The position numbers and the translations under genes are program-made. 64,000 bases of DNA. Origin: Ustilago trichophora. Lineage: Eukaryota > Basidiomycota > Ustilaginomycetes > Ustilaginales > Ustilaginaceae. The stretch's first letter is position 1. Each line of letters begins with the position of its first letter. Below the pieces are notes generated by a model that saw only the letters and a program-made list of their open reading frames with translations, searched no databases and was not told the DNA's origin. Location: NCBI GenBank assembly GCA_900323505.1, contig OOIN01000022.1, positions 496,001-560,000 of the forward strand, in the 5' to 3' direction. This document shows, piece after piece, positions 20,067 through 30,224 of this stretch.

Positions 20067-22122
20067 CTCTGGCCCAGATTTCTTAGCTCGAGCACGTCTT
20101 GTGACCTTTGCTTGCCATGATCCATGCTTGCCATATGCACCATAACGCTATTCGAATGGCCCCTGCACCGTCACCTGCATATGCTCTGCGCATCCTCTTT
20201 TCCCTCCACAAATCTGTCCCTCGCACACAAACACACTGCTTGATTCGGTCGGCATTTCCGCTCCGTCTTGCCTTGCCTTTGGTTTCGATGGGGAGCAGGT
20301 TCCAGCGAATCCTGTACAGACTTGAGCAGCCTAGATAAGATCAGCCCGAGATGATGTTGGAGCTGAAAGGACAACCACGGACAAGGGGAATGGGTGGAAA
20401 TGGGAGCATGACTGGCTCGAGCGTCGTATCGGCAAAAGATGCAATGCATGCACCATACGACCTCAACCCAAGCAACGCAGAAGCCTGGCTGAACTGTTTG
20501 GTACCGTTGCTGATGTGGTGCTTCTCGGGATCCAGCTCCGAGTCCAATTTGTGGTCTGGAGCAACACGGGCCATCTGAGAAATGGAATTGGATACGGTTC
20601 AGGCGAATGATCCCAACTCCCCAAGGACTGTGTGTGACTCCGCCCGTTTTTTTTTCTCTTTCACCGATTTGCCGCTCTCTCTCTCCCTCCCTCCCTCTTA
20701 TGGATTTGCTGTGACAACTCGCTCTGTTTCAGATCAGACATGCTTCAGCTTAGCTTGGTCCGTTTTGGGATTGGCCCTCTACGCTCTAGGCTTGCTTGCT
20801 TTGCCTCTTCGGGTCGTTGCAGCAGCAGCAGCGGCAGCGGCATCTTAGCCTGATCAACGTACACAACGTAGCGGTTCCATTTTGCGGGAAGATGAGCGGG
20901 AAGCACATTACAGTAGCGCGATCGACTCGCATCCAAAAGTGCACTGCAAAAAGCACACCGCTCGGCTCGGTTGCTCTTGGCGCCCTCGTCTCTCTCCATC
21001 TCAGCTCGTTTCGAGGACAACCCCGCATTCAGCTCGGCTTGGCCATCAAGATTGTACATGCAGACGATTGTTATCGCAGGCTCCCTTCAAGGCTTTACCC
21101 AGCAACCAAAATCGAAAAACGAGAAAAGCTGGGTGAGGTGGAGAGACTATGTCTCGCTCGTATGACCACTCTCTGATAGCTGCGGCTTTGTTGGTGTGAA
21201 GCAGCTGTTGTGAACCTCCACTCAAACACTTTTTTTTTTTTTTTGGGCAGCGCGCGCATGTAGACCCTGATTGCGCACGGTCCTGAATGGCGCTTGCTGC
21301 CCTTTCAAGTTGCGCACGATAGAAATTGGCACCTACAGTACTCCTCCTTCTCTTTAGCTGTACGTTGTTCGACAGCGGGTGCCTCTTTGAGGCATAATGA
21401 GACAAGACTAGCTTTACAGAACACAAAACTGCTTTGCTCGAGCTTTGTCAAAGTTGCCCGTTTGCGCAGTCAACGAGCGAAACTTTGCGGCTAGAGCCGA
21501 AGCTGACGCTCGACCGCGAAACCTCTCCAAGAGCAATACAGTACAGTACAACCTTTTGCCTGAAGAAAAAAGTGCTTTTCAGGCTGGATAGCTGCACATC
21601 GCATTGCCTGACAGCTCCATTGCAAAACAACTCAACTACCAATTCAAGGCTCGGCACGATAGGCTTTGACTGGTTGACACTCAGCCAAACAAACCTCTTC
21701 CATCTAGTAACGAAGTGCGATTCTCTGCTGAGATGCTCATCCAGAGCCTCTTTGCGCAATGTGATTTCTCCGAGCTTTGACCATTGACTGCCTTGGAAGC
21801 CACAAGCAGTTTTCTGGTCAGTCGATTGATCTCTTACCCATCTTTAGTGTCAGTCAAACTCTCCCCCTTGTGTTTGTGTCCCCGAGCTTCTAGATGTGTG
21901 TCGATCTGCCTCCCATTCGCCCCAAAGCCCAGCTTCACAGCATCATCTCTCAACACTGCTCTCCAAAACACAAAAGCTTTCTCTTCTGGCTCATTCCTGG
22001 GTGTACACACGCTGAACTTGACCTATCAACTTACCACATCTGGCTGTCCGGAGCTGATCACAGTGCCAAAGCATGCGAGGAGAACCCTGTCTGAACCTAA
22101 ATCCTCCTGAGCAGATGAGGGC

Positions 22123-22501
22123 TCACGTATCGGCAGAGTCTGCAAGCACAAAGTCACACACTTTTCTCGCACACAGAGAACAAATAAAAAAGAACGGCTG
22201 TGCGTAAATGATCATTGAGCGCAGCTCAAGGCGGTACAAAAAGCTGTGAAGAAGTGTACAGAGAGTCTTGTGCTGTCTACATACCGGATTGCGATCCGGA
22301 CTTACAATGCGAGGCTGTCAAAGAAAGAGAGTTGAAGCACAAGAAAGTGAAGGTGCCCATGCCGGACCCATTGAGTGAGACGGAAGCCTGTTGACTTGGG
22401 CCGTTGCTAGCTTTCTGCAATAGCAAAGAGATATGCCCCGCAGTCACATGGGCTTCGTGTAAGATCCGCCTCCTCTCCTCCTGACTGGATAGATGGGTCA
22501 T
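22123..22501 (-). CDS. Candidate small spliced gene, about 70 residues
   Basis: Complement(join(22123..22139,22306..22501)). Exon 1 starts ATGACCCATC and encodes MTHLSSQEERRRILHEAHVT then AGHISLLLQKASNG; it ends at CAT T|GTAAGT, a perfect donor. An acceptor TTGCAG at 22140 would add Tyr-Ser-Ala-Asp-Thr and a stop. Without splicing the frame ends after 74 residues. Upstream lie GTATATAC (22533-22540) and TGACGTCA (22554-22561). The N-terminal half is charged and helix-like (a possible coiled coil). I recognise no family. The gene is proposed only from composition, splice signals and promoter-like elements, and the TATA-like box is very close to the ATG. Confidence 0.3.
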
Positions 22502-22970
22502 GGACGCCTTAGGCGGGTCGCACAACTCTTTCGTATATACAGATCCCTCTCTCTGACGTCAAAGATCTGGGTTGGGACATCTTGGTCTCCAGCTAGTCCG
22601 CCCACTGCAGGCATGGTCCACGCATGTTCCACTCCGTATCCTGAAGAGCAGCTCTGGAGCAGCCGCAGCAACTTCCAGTGCCTCGCAAGATCCAGATCCC
22701 TAGTGCTCTGAGCCTCCAAACCCTTGTCCGTGTTCTTGTCCCTTCCAGTCGTATCCTGACCCAGATGCAACGCAGCTCATTGGACTGAATCCATCCCTCC
22801 ATGATCCCTTGTCTCGGTTGGAATCGACGTAAACAAATCAATGTCGATTCTCGAATGCGTTCGGACTTGATCTTTGCTCCGAACTCTCCGGCATAGCATG
22901 TCCTCCAGGAAGAAAGACATGCCATCTTCCAATCGTGGCTTGGCCTGGCTTGGCCTTTGCTACCATCGGA
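22502..22970. other. Region between HPC2 3' end and the candidate small gene
   Basis: 469 bases. It contains the perfect CRE palindrome TGACGTCA at 22554-22561 and the TATA-like GTATATAC at 22533-22540, both placed as a promoter for minus-strand transcription. The rest is presumably the 3' untranslated region of HPC2. Confidence 0.45.
22554..22561. promoter_or_regulatory. CRE palindrome TGACGTCA
   Basis: A perfect 8-base ATF/CREB site 53 bases upstream of the ATG of the candidate small gene and 14 bases beyond its TATA-like box. Function is inferred from position. Confidence 0.35.
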
Positions 22971-25244
22971 TTAGGGCGGAACAACACTGCTCGCCCGGGA
23001 GTCGCCGAAGAGCTCCTCGCCCCTGGCCTCTTGACGGTCCTTCTTCTTCTTGATCTGCGCATACTCTCTCGAGATGTTGGTCGAGGTCGTCCAGCCATCT
23101 TCGGGGAAGAGTTCGGCCATCTGCTTGTAGCAAGCCTTGCGGGCGTTGATCTCGCTGTATTGCTCGGCCGTGTTTTCGAGCTTGTGCTTTTCGTTGCGGA
23201 TCTCGCTCATGGCGTTTTCGATGGTGATGAGGACGAAAACTTCCTCGCGCATCTCTTCGGACCACTTCCAGCGCTTGATCGGCTCGACGTTTTCGTCTTC
23301 GCCTTCCTTCTGGCCGTCGACATCCATCGACTCGTCGGGGTTCGCCTCGGCAGCAGGTCGACTGGGTTCAGCAGGCTCGCCATCCTTCGGCGCTTCACCG
23401 CGGTCCACCCACCTCTTGTGAGCTGCTTCAAATTCGGCGAGCTGCTGCGGGAAGCTGTCGCGAATCATGGCACCTAGCTTGTCCATGTGCTCCTGCTTGA
23501 GATCTTCAAAGTACTTGATGTGATGCGGGAAGAATTCGCGCTTGACGAGCTTCATCATGGTGAAGCGGTTATACGGAAAGATGGTAGGCAGATGATTGAA
23601 GAAGTTATCATCGTACTCGCCAAGCATGACGGCCAACTTGGCCGTCTCGACCAGCGGTGGCTTGAGCGAAGGTGGGAACTTGGTCTTGACGGCAAAGCTT
23701 TCTGCGTCCACCTTCTGCTTGAGTTCATCGAAAGCGGCTTGCAGACGCGGGTCGACGGGCAGAGTTGGGTAGCGGTTCTTCTTGGAGAATTTGGAGGAGC
23801 CGTTGTCGATGTCATCGACCTTGATGGGCGAATCGCGTGTGCCTTCTTGCCTCTGCACGTTGGTCAGAGCTGAGCCAGAGCCGACCGAGGGACTACCGGG
23901 GTCTCCGTTGTTCAGAAGAGATCCTAGCTGCATTGAAGAGGAAGAGGCTGCTGGTGGCATGGGTGGCAACTCGGCGGTTTGTTGTGCCTTCTTTGCCACA
24001 AGCTTGTTGAGAGAGCCGGCGAAACCAAACTTGGAGTCACGAATGCTGAGCGGCTTGGGCCTGTCCTTGCCTGGAATGGGTTGGCCTTTGCCCAGAGCAT
24101 TGGCCTTGGCTTTTGCCAGCTCCACGGGGCCTTGGGTGACGTAGAAACCGTCCGCTTTGGGCTTTGCAAAGTGCGTGGGCTCGTCAATGTTGAGCTCCGA
24201 GTCGTCGACAAAGGGATCGCGCACGTCGTACTGGCCGATGTCGTACTTGTCATCATTGGGCCGTCTACGCTTCTTGGCTGCACCACCTGCGCCGGAAGGA
24301 GCGTTTTCAGCGGAAGGATATTTGGCGAGCAGCTTTGCGAGGCCTCCGAATCCTTCGAGACCAGGAGGAACCTCGGATCCAGGTTGTGGTGCGATAGGTT
24401 CTGGTTCTGCTAGCTCGAGCTGCTCTTCGTACCACGCGGCCCAAGGATGGCCTTGCTTTTTGAGATGGGCATGGACGAGCTCCGGCACGTTGATGAGATA
24501 ACCATCTTTTTTGGCTTCAAGGATGTTGATTCGGACAGTGGGTCGTTTGGGAACGAGCGGAGCGGTGATGGCTTCTGGTGGAGAGGGGCTGCGGCGACGC
24601 GAGCGCTTCTTGGGGGCGTTTGCCTTGTCACCTTCTCTGGCTCCGTCCTTGGAAGAGGGCCCTTCACCCTTGTCCTCGCCTTCGGATGCGCTGCCAGCGT
24701 CAGTGGTGGCTTTGTCATCGTCATCGTCATCATCGTCTTCCTCTTCGTCGTCGTCATCTTGATCTTGGCCGTCCTTTGGCTCCTGCATTTCCTCCTCGGT
24801 TGCGTCCACCATGTGCACGTCTTCCGGTACCTGTTCTTCGGCGTCATGGAACGTTTGCTCGGGTTCGGTGGCTGCGGCGCGTTGTGGCGAGGATGCATCT
24901 GAGCGTCGGCGCTCGCGAAGATCGCTATGTGTGCCGTTGGCATTCTCTGTAGGCGGTTGCAAGCCTGAGCCGGAACCGTCTGTGCTTCTTTTGCGGGGAG
25001 ATGTGCGAGGAGAGTTGGAGTAAGGCGAAGATCCTGGGCCAGAGGGACCTAAGAGGTTGGCGAGCGAGACGCGCGATGCGGCCGAAGACCGTGGCATGTC
25101 TTCGTCATCGCCGCCATGGGGCTGAGTTGTTCTGGTGCTCATTGTTGGGACTACTAGTGGCTCTGGGAATGGAGATGATGATCTATGGTCGCTACTGCTG
25201 CTGCTGACAAGGTCGATAACTTCATGCGGAACGGTTAGAGTCAT
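22971..25244 (-). CDS. HPC2: HIR histone chaperone complex subunit Hpc2/ubinuclein
   Basis: 757 residues, single exon. The N-terminal third is Ser/Pro-rich and acidic, with a run of Asp/Glu around residue 165. Around residues 333-352 is YDIGQYDVRDPFVDDSELNI, the Hpc2-related domain (PF08729) that binds Hir1/HIRA. It is preceded by KKDGYLINVPELV and a WAAWYEE segment. A second conserved block at about 495-590 (LPVDPRLQAAFDELKQKV ... FPYNRFTMMKLVKREFFPHH) matches the ubinuclein middle domain. The complex deposits H3-H4 outside replication and represses histone genes; role taken from the family. The very start reads EVIDLVSSSSSD, a textbook SUMO-interaction pattern. Stop is TAA at 22971-22973. 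An internal Met at residue 35 is an alternative start. Confidence 0.9.
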   Translation of the reverse strand: MTLTVPHEVIDLVSSSSSDHRSSSPFPEPLVVPTMSTRTTQPHGGDDEDMPRSSAASRVSLANLLGPSGPGSSPYSNSPRTSPRKRSTDGSGSGLQPPTENANGTHSDLRERRRSDASSPQRAAATEPEQTFHDAEEQVPEDVHMVDATEEEMQEPKDGQDQDDDDEEEDDDDDDDDKATTDAGSASEGEDKGEGPSSKDGAREGDKANAPKKRSRRRSPSPPEAITAPLVPKRPTVRINILEAKKDGYLINVPELVHAHLKKQGHPWAAWYEEQLELAEPEPIAPQPGSEVPPGLEGFGGLAKLLAKYPSAENAPSGAGGAAKKRRRPNDDKYDIGQYDVRDPFVDDSELNIDEPTHFAKPKADGFYVTQGPVELAKAKANALGKGQPIPGKDRPKPLSIRDSKFGFAGSLNKLVAKKAQQTAELPPMPPAASSSSMQLGSLLNNGDPGSPSVGSGSALTNVQRQEGTRDSPIKVDDIDNGSSKFSKKNRYPTLPVDPRLQAAFDELKQKVDAESFAVKTKFPPSLKPPLVETAKLAVMLGEYDDNFFNHLPTIFPYNRFTMMKLVKREFFPHHIKYFEDLKQEHMDKLGAMIRDSFPQQLAEFEAAHKRWVDRGEAPKDGEPAEPSRPAAEANPDESMDVDGQKEGEDENVEPIKRWKWSEEMREEVFVLITIENAMSEIRNEKHKLENTAEQYSEINARKACYKQMAELFPEDGWTTSTNISREYAQIKKKKDRQEARGEELFGDSRASSVVPP

Positions 25245-26247
25245 ACAGGCGAGTAAAAATGGTTCGAAGGGGAAGAAGACGAGTAAGTCGATGAACAGTT
25301 GTGTCTTGGGCTGAAAACTGTAATGCTGGCTGAGCTTTTCGAGAGTGTGGTAATAAGCAGAGTTGTGGATCGGAGGCTAATAGCGGCTGCGTTGCTGGTG
25401 TATTGTCAATAGAAAGACACAAAGTTTTTTTTTTTTGCTAAGGACGGTGATGGTAAAGAGAGTGTATAGTTGAGAGGAAAGAAGCGTGACTGAGCGTGAT
25501 GAATGCTGTCAACGCTCTTGTTGGTGATTGACCCTGCGTGGCGGGGAGGGGCCTAGTCGGGAAATGACGCCGTCACAACAATGTCGAAGACAGAGGTTGA
25601 AATGAAGCCATATCAAGGTTCAAGTTGCAAAGGCAGATGCGATGTGATGCAGCGACGTGGTAGGGTGCTGTGCTGCCTTTGCATCCATTGTTGCCTCGCT
25701 TGTTGCATGTGCCATCCATCATCCATCCAAGTGGTTGCAATCGCACACTTTCTTTCGCTTGAGCACGCGCATTCTTCGGAACGCCAACTCTTTTTCCAAC
25801 CAAACCACAAAGAGCTTTCTGCCTCTTTTTGGCTGAATATTTTCGGGCTTGCCGATCTTGAAAATCTGCAACAGAATGTGCTGGTCGACAAATGCAAGAA
25901 TCGGCTGCTAAGCCCTTCTACTGTACTATCGAATGAATTTCTGCAGCAAATCGCACCTACGCCAAGTCGCGATGCTTCAAAAACGCATCGAGTCAAGACA
26001 TAAGAGTGATCATGACACAACAAGACGTAATTCTCGCTGAGATGGACCAACAAAGCCAACCCACCCAATCTATAGGGAGGAGCGTTCTTTTCCGAGAAGG
26101 CCTAGAAGTCGCACCGAGTTCAAAGCAGACTAGCGCAAGGCGTCGTTGGCATCAATTGTATTAGGTGATTGTGTTACTGTTATTAACAAGTCGACTGGGC
26201 AAGCTCGTTCATACATCGGATGATCCTACTCCGATGGTCCATGTAGA
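25245..26247. other. Promoter region of HPC2
   Basis: About 1 kb between HPC2 and the 3' end of the small spliced gene to the right, both minus-strand. A T run lies at about 25425-25436. Minus-strand ORFs here are not protein-like. No further feature seen. Confidence 0.5.
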
Positions 26248-26851
26248 CTACGAAGAAGGAATGCGCTGGCAATTGATGTGCGTCTTTGATGGGTCCTGGG
26301 GCAAGGTGCAGAAGAAGTTGAGGCTCTGCATCGTCGAGAAAAGGGACTTGGCTGCAATGACACGACGGACACAGTACATATAGAAGAATGTAAGAAGAAC
26401 TGTGCTAGGCCGAAGCTATCAAATATGATTGGGGCTTACCTTCGAGAGCAATCTCGGTGCAGTTCAGACGACCATCGGCCATCTTTGCGCACAGCTGTGA
26501 CTTGCCTGAGCCTCGTTCGCTGTTGGGATGCATCAAAGTGGAGTGAGATCAAAGAAAGAGGTCGGTGAGCATGGGTGTTGTGATGCATTTTGAAGGTTCT
26601 TCGCTCGACAACATTCACTCACCCATCCAGTGTGAAGATAGCAGCACCGCTCTGCTGAACAAATTGCCTGGTTGACTCGTGCGCTGGCGAGTCCATGCGC
26701 TCTGTGAGATTTGATGATGCTCCCGACCTGTAGCGATAGCACCAAAGCACAAAAAGCTCTTGTCAGCTGATCATTGCTCTCGTCTCGATAGGTTACGGAT
26801 GTGATTAGTTGGTTGTCCTTCCCAACCTCGATGGCAGAGCTAGACCTACAT
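26248..26851 (-). CDS. Small spliced gene of unknown function, 96 (or 85) residues
   Basis: I assembled this from splice signals: complement(join(26248..26351,26440..26519,26623..26727,26850..26851)). Introns: 26352-26439 (GTAAGC...GCAG), 26520-26622 (GTGAGT...ACAG) and a proposed 26728-26849 (GTAGGT...ACAG). The last one splits the start codon AT|G and gives MSGASSNLTERMDSPAHEST. If it is not used, the ATG at 26696 gives MDSPAHESTRQFVQQ. All exon phases agree, and the joined frame is open through AAIFTLDGERGSGKSQLC, ADGRLNCTEIALEAK and FFCTLPQDPSKTH to a TAG. GERGSGKS looks like a P-loop, but the protein is too short for a nucleotide-binding fold. I recognise no family. It is divergent from NMD3 and shares its promoter region. 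Confidence 0.6.
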
Positions 26852-27465
26852 TTGTTTCAAGTTTGAGTACGGTTAGATCGTGCAAGGCGTGGTCTGATGC
26901 TGCGTTGATCGTTCAAAGGCCTTGTCGAAAGCAAAGATGTGGTATGTGTTGAAGACAAGCAGCAAGGGTTGTAGGGTCTCGAGGTCTAGTTTTCAACCGA
27001 GGAAGTCAAGCTTCCTCCACAAGGGCCTGGTTACGTCAAAGGACTTTCCTCGGCTCTCGGATCCTGAATTTCCTTTTGCCTTTTTTTTGGGGGGTCGTGT
27101 GTCTGCTGATCAAGCCTAACAGATTGACTGGGAAATTCGGCTCCGAGCAATAACTAGCTGAGCAATGTGGGCTCAAGCCTTTTTGGTTTCAGAGAAGAAG
27201 GGTTCAGCTCGACTTTTTTTTCTTTTCTTTTCTTTTTTTGGACGCAGGAGGGATCTAGCTAGCTTTGCTTGTTCACACTCGACATCCAAAAATTTCTCAT
27301 TTCTCCACCCAAGAAGAATTGCTGCTGCTGCGCTTAATCTTTACAGTCAAGCAAGTGCATTTGCCATCAAGTGTGAACCTTTGTCGAAACGTTCTTCTTT
27401 CATCGACACCACCATCTCGACGGTCTTCACCCACTCTACCATACTCCTATACCGCCACTGCAAAC
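26852..27465. other. Divergent promoter between the small spliced gene and NMD3
   Basis: About 600 bases. A T/C tract with long T runs (27210-27240) precedes the NMD3 leader. Directly before the NMD3 ATG the sequence is CA/CT-rich, ACCGCCACTGCAAAC. Confidence 0.5.
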
Positions 27466-29124
27466 ATGGAGTATCATCCACCAGCAGCGCAGCACATGGT
27501 GCTCTGCGCCGATTGTGGTACCCCTATCACTCCCAACAATGCCAACCTATGTCTCTCGTGCTTGAGAAACTCGGTCGACATTACCGAGTCCGTACCAAAG
27601 CAAGCCACCGTCAACTTCTGCCGTAACTGCGAACGATACCTCAACCCCCCCAACTCGTGGGTTCAAGCCCGTCTCGAGTCCAGAGAGTTGCTCGCCATCT
27701 GTCTCAAGAAGCTCAAAGGTCTCAACAAGGTCCGACTCATCGATGCCGGTTTCATCTGGACAGAACCCCACAGCAAGCGTCTCCGAGTCAAGCTCACAGT
27801 TCAGAAGGAGGTGTTCACATCCACCATCCTCCAGCAGATCTTTGAAGTCGAGTTTGTCGTCCAGTACGGTCAGTGCCCAGACTGCACCCGTCTTGCTGCC
27901 AAGAACACATGGCGTGCCTTGGTCCAGGTCCGACAAAAGGTCCAGCACAAACGTACTTTCCTCTACCTCGAACAGCTTATCCTCAAACACAATGCACACC
28001 AGAACACCGTCTCAATCAACGAAAAGAAGGACGGTCTCGACTTTTTCTACACACAGCGCTCCCACGCTATCAAGATGGTCGAATTCCTCAACTCGGTCGT
28101 CCCCATCCGAACCACAAAATCCGAGCAGGTCATTTCAATGGATGTCCACACCTCGACCACAAACTACAAGTTCACCTACAGTGTCGAGATTGCGCCCATC
28201 TGCAAGGACGATCTCGTCTGCTTGCCCGCCAAGATGGCCAAGCAGCTCGGCAACATTGGCCAGCTCGTGCTCTGCCACAAGGTATCCAATTCGTTGCGTT
28301 TCCTCGATCCCATCTCCCTTCAGATCGCAGATGTACCCGCCGAAAAGTACTGGAGAGACCCGCAACCCGCTTTGGCAACCATTCCAGAGATGGTCGAATT
28401 CCTCGTACTCGACATTGAACCCACCGGTCGCTACGCCACCAACACGCACGGTGTCCAGAACCGCCGTCTCGAAGAAGCCGATGCCCAAGTCTCCCCTCTC
28501 AATGCCACCTCGTTTGGCGAAGCCGACGCAGTCTACCACACACGTACACATCTCGGTGCCATTCTGCAACCCGGTGACACCGTCATGGGCTACCACCTTC
28601 GCGTGGCCAACTTCAACTCTGCCACTTGGGACACCATCCCCACCGATCGCATGCCCGACGTTGTCCTTGTCAAGAAATCATATCCAGAACGCAAGAAGCG
28701 ATCCAAGAACCGCATGTGGAAGCTCAAGTCGATCGCCAAGGAAGCCGAAGATCCGTCCACGGAAGGTGCCGTGGGACGTGGAGCCGTGGGACGACGTGGT
28801 GGATTGGACTCGCAACGTGTCGAGCGCGATTACGAGCTCTTCCTGCGCGAGCTCGAGGAAGATCAAGAGATGCGTCAGACCGTCAACCTCTACAGAGATA
28901 CAAAGAAGGAAGAGGAGAGAAACGCACGCAAGGAACGTGCTGCTCAGATCAAGGCCCAACGCGAAGCTGCCCTTGCCAACGGAGGCATGGACGAGGAGGA
29001 TCAAGCCGATTTCGACGACGGTATGACTACAGACGCTGAGAGCGATTGGGGTGATGACGATGCTCCTCGCGTCGGAATGGATGAGTTGCTCGATGATTTG
29101 GAGGATATGGCTATCGAAGATTGA
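27466..29124 (+). CDS. NMD3: 60S ribosomal subunit nuclear export adaptor Nmd3
   Basis: 552 residues, single exon; the ATG at 27466 gives MEYHPPAAQHMVLCADCGTP, aligning with known Nmd3 starts, so the in-frame open stretch upstream is leader. Zinc-binding Cys pairs are visible: CADC, CLSC, CRNC and CPDC. The core contains QARLESRELLAICLKKLKG, RLIDAGFIWTEPHSKRL and KEVFTSTILQQIFEVEFVV, all typical of the family. The C-terminus is rich in Glu/Asp/Lys and includes a Leu-rich stretch (LDDLEDMA) where the nuclear export signal usually sits. Nmd3 binds pre-60S particles and recruits the exportin Crm1. Strong C-ending codon bias fits high expression. Confidence 0.95.
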   Translation: MEYHPPAAQHMVLCADCGTPITPNNANLCLSCLRNSVDITESVPKQATVNFCRNCERYLNPPNSWVQARLESRELLAICLKKLKGLNKVRLIDAGFIWTEPHSKRLRVKLTVQKEVFTSTILQQIFEVEFVVQYGQCPDCTRLAAKNTWRALVQVRQKVQHKRTFLYLEQLILKHNAHQNTVSINEKKDGLDFFYTQRSHAIKMVEFLNSVVPIRTTKSEQVISMDVHTSTTNYKFTYSVEIAPICKDDLVCLPAKMAKQLGNIGQLVLCHKVSNSLRFLDPISLQIADVPAEKYWRDPQPALATIPEMVEFLVLDIEPTGRYATNTHGVQNRRLEEADAQVSPLNATSFGEADAVYHTRTHLGAILQPGDTVMGYHLRVANFNSATWDTIPTDRMPDVVLVKKSYPERKKRSKNRMWKLKSIAKEAEDPSTEGAVGRGAVGRRGGLDSQRVERDYELFLRELEEDQEMRQTVNLYRDTKKEEERNARKERAAQIKAQREAALANGGMDEEDQADFDDGMTTDAESDWGDDDAPRVGMDELLDDLEDMAIED

Positions 29125-29660
29125 TTTCCGGTATACATCATTTGTTCAGCCTTGTCGAATTTCTAGTTTTTACCATCTTTCGTCTTTGTTTCCCATTCGT
29201 CATTTGCATATCGCTGTTTTAACTCGCTCACTCTCTGCAATTCGAGCTTCGGACACACTGTTTCTTCTGTGGGTCTTTTGGATTGTTTTTTTTTTTTTTG
29301 GACTTTCAAGCTGAATTCGCATTGGTTGGAATGGATTGATTTGCTTTGTGTGCAAGTGAGCTTTTCCGTTACGTTATGGATGTGTGAGTTGGATTGATGG
29401 GGCAAGAATGCGAAGAGGGGTGGAGCCGAAGAAGATTTTGAAGAGAAGCGAATGTTTTGGCAGAGGAAGACAAACTGTGTCGAGGCAGTCCGATCAAGAT
29501 GTAAGCCGCAGTTGGAGGGGGGGGTTTTCGGGGGCGGGTATATGATTTGTTTGCTTGTGCATTGCCTTTGTTGGATCTCGTATGATTGGTTTGACCTCCA
29601 TTTCTTCACTTTCCTGTCTTGATGCGGGAGAAAGGGGGGGATGCAGGGATGTTGGCTGCC
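29125..29660. other. Convergent 3' region of NMD3 and the UPF0538 gene
   Basis: 536 bases between two 3' ends. T-rich after NMD3 (T run at 29286-29299) and a G run at 29517-29524. No gene seen. Confidence 0.5.
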
Positions 29661-30224
29661 TTATCCAGTAGCGTCCCATTTGGTGCTGGGATCAGCAATA
29701 AACCGTTCATACGCTTCATTATTGAAAAAGCTGAGCTCCGTTTCATTCTCCACTCCAATCTCTGCCAGAGTAGTATTCTCTTTTGTCCTCCTTTGACCCC
29801 CCTCTTCCGCAATAGCCTTATCCTTGAGCAGACCGTTGAGATTTTCGTCGACAAGAATCCAATCGTCATGATCGAGATTAATGATCAAATTGGTTGTCTT
29901 TGAACCGTGTGCCTTTGTGTAAAGTTTCAACGTGTCGAGATGATCCGCGTAGCTACGGAATGCACGAAAGGCAGAGTTGGTGCGAACTTCTTGACGACAT
30001 TGTTCCTCAAGCGCAGAAATGGTAGTGGTGGTAAGATCGATAGATTTGATAACGTACGCTTTCATCGACCGAAATTCGAAAGATTTGATAATACGGATCG
30101 TAATAACGGCATCAGTTAGCGGTCGAACAGCGTTAGTTACCGTATTGGTCGAAAAATCGGCTTGTGGATTAAAGGCGTGGAATCCCCCAGGAAGCAGGTT
30201 GGCCGATGAGGAAGGTTCAGCCAT
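29661..30224 (-). CDS. UPF0538 family protein (C2orf76-like)
   Basis: 187 residues from the ATG at 30224 (MAEPSSSANLLPGG); the in-frame sequence upstream has no other ATG and looks like leader. The body matches the UPF0538/C2orf76 family: AVITIRIIKSFEFRSMKAYV, then KLYTKAHGSKTTNLIINLDHD, and TLAEIGVENETELSFFN near the C-terminus. This ubiquitin-like-sized family is widespread in eukaryotes but has no established biochemical role. The C-terminal NPxSxW-like end of animal members appears here as ADPSTKWDATG. It lies in tandem with the long disordered protein gene upstream on the same strand. Confidence 0.8.
   Translation of the reverse strand: MAEPSSSANLLPGGFHAFNPQADFSTNTVTNAVRPLTDAVITIRIIKSFEFRSMKAYVIKSIDLTTTTISALEEQCRQEVRTNSAFRAFRSYADHLDTLKLYTKAHGSKTTNLIINLDHDDWILVDENLNGLLKDKAIAEEGGQRRTKENTTLAEIGVENETELSFFNNEAYERFIADPSTKWDATG

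Larger units (their letters stand above)
17316..22122. other. 4.8-kb gene-poor region
   Basis: No ORF here resembles a known protein. The longest, 18268-18951, starts with GTG and reads like random translation. A pair of overlapping 75-77 codon frames at about 20341-20578 (one on each strand, both with ATG) is the only stretch with protein-like composition, and I cannot choose between them. Contents I can name: CAG repeat at 18096-18118, TGACGTG tandem repeats at 19754-19782, TG microsatellite at 20044-20066, CAG/CGG-like repeat at 20818-20845, and a T run at 21230-21244. The region lies upstream of the minus-strand gene starting at 17315, so it may hold its promoter or unannotated non-coding RNA. 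Confidence 0.6.

Noticed and set aside
20341..20578. Overlapping ATG frames of about 75 codons on both strands
   Set aside because: Composition is plausible on both strands, which argues against either; no homologue or splice support.
26470..26500. GERGSGKS in the small spliced protein read as an NTPase P-loop
   Set aside because: The protein is under 100 residues and has no Walker B or nucleotide-binding fold, so the match is probably coincidental.
27743..29026. 427-codon plus-strand frame overlapping NMD3
   Set aside because: Shifted-frame shadow of NMD3, Ser/Pro/Arg-rich as expected from C-ending codons.
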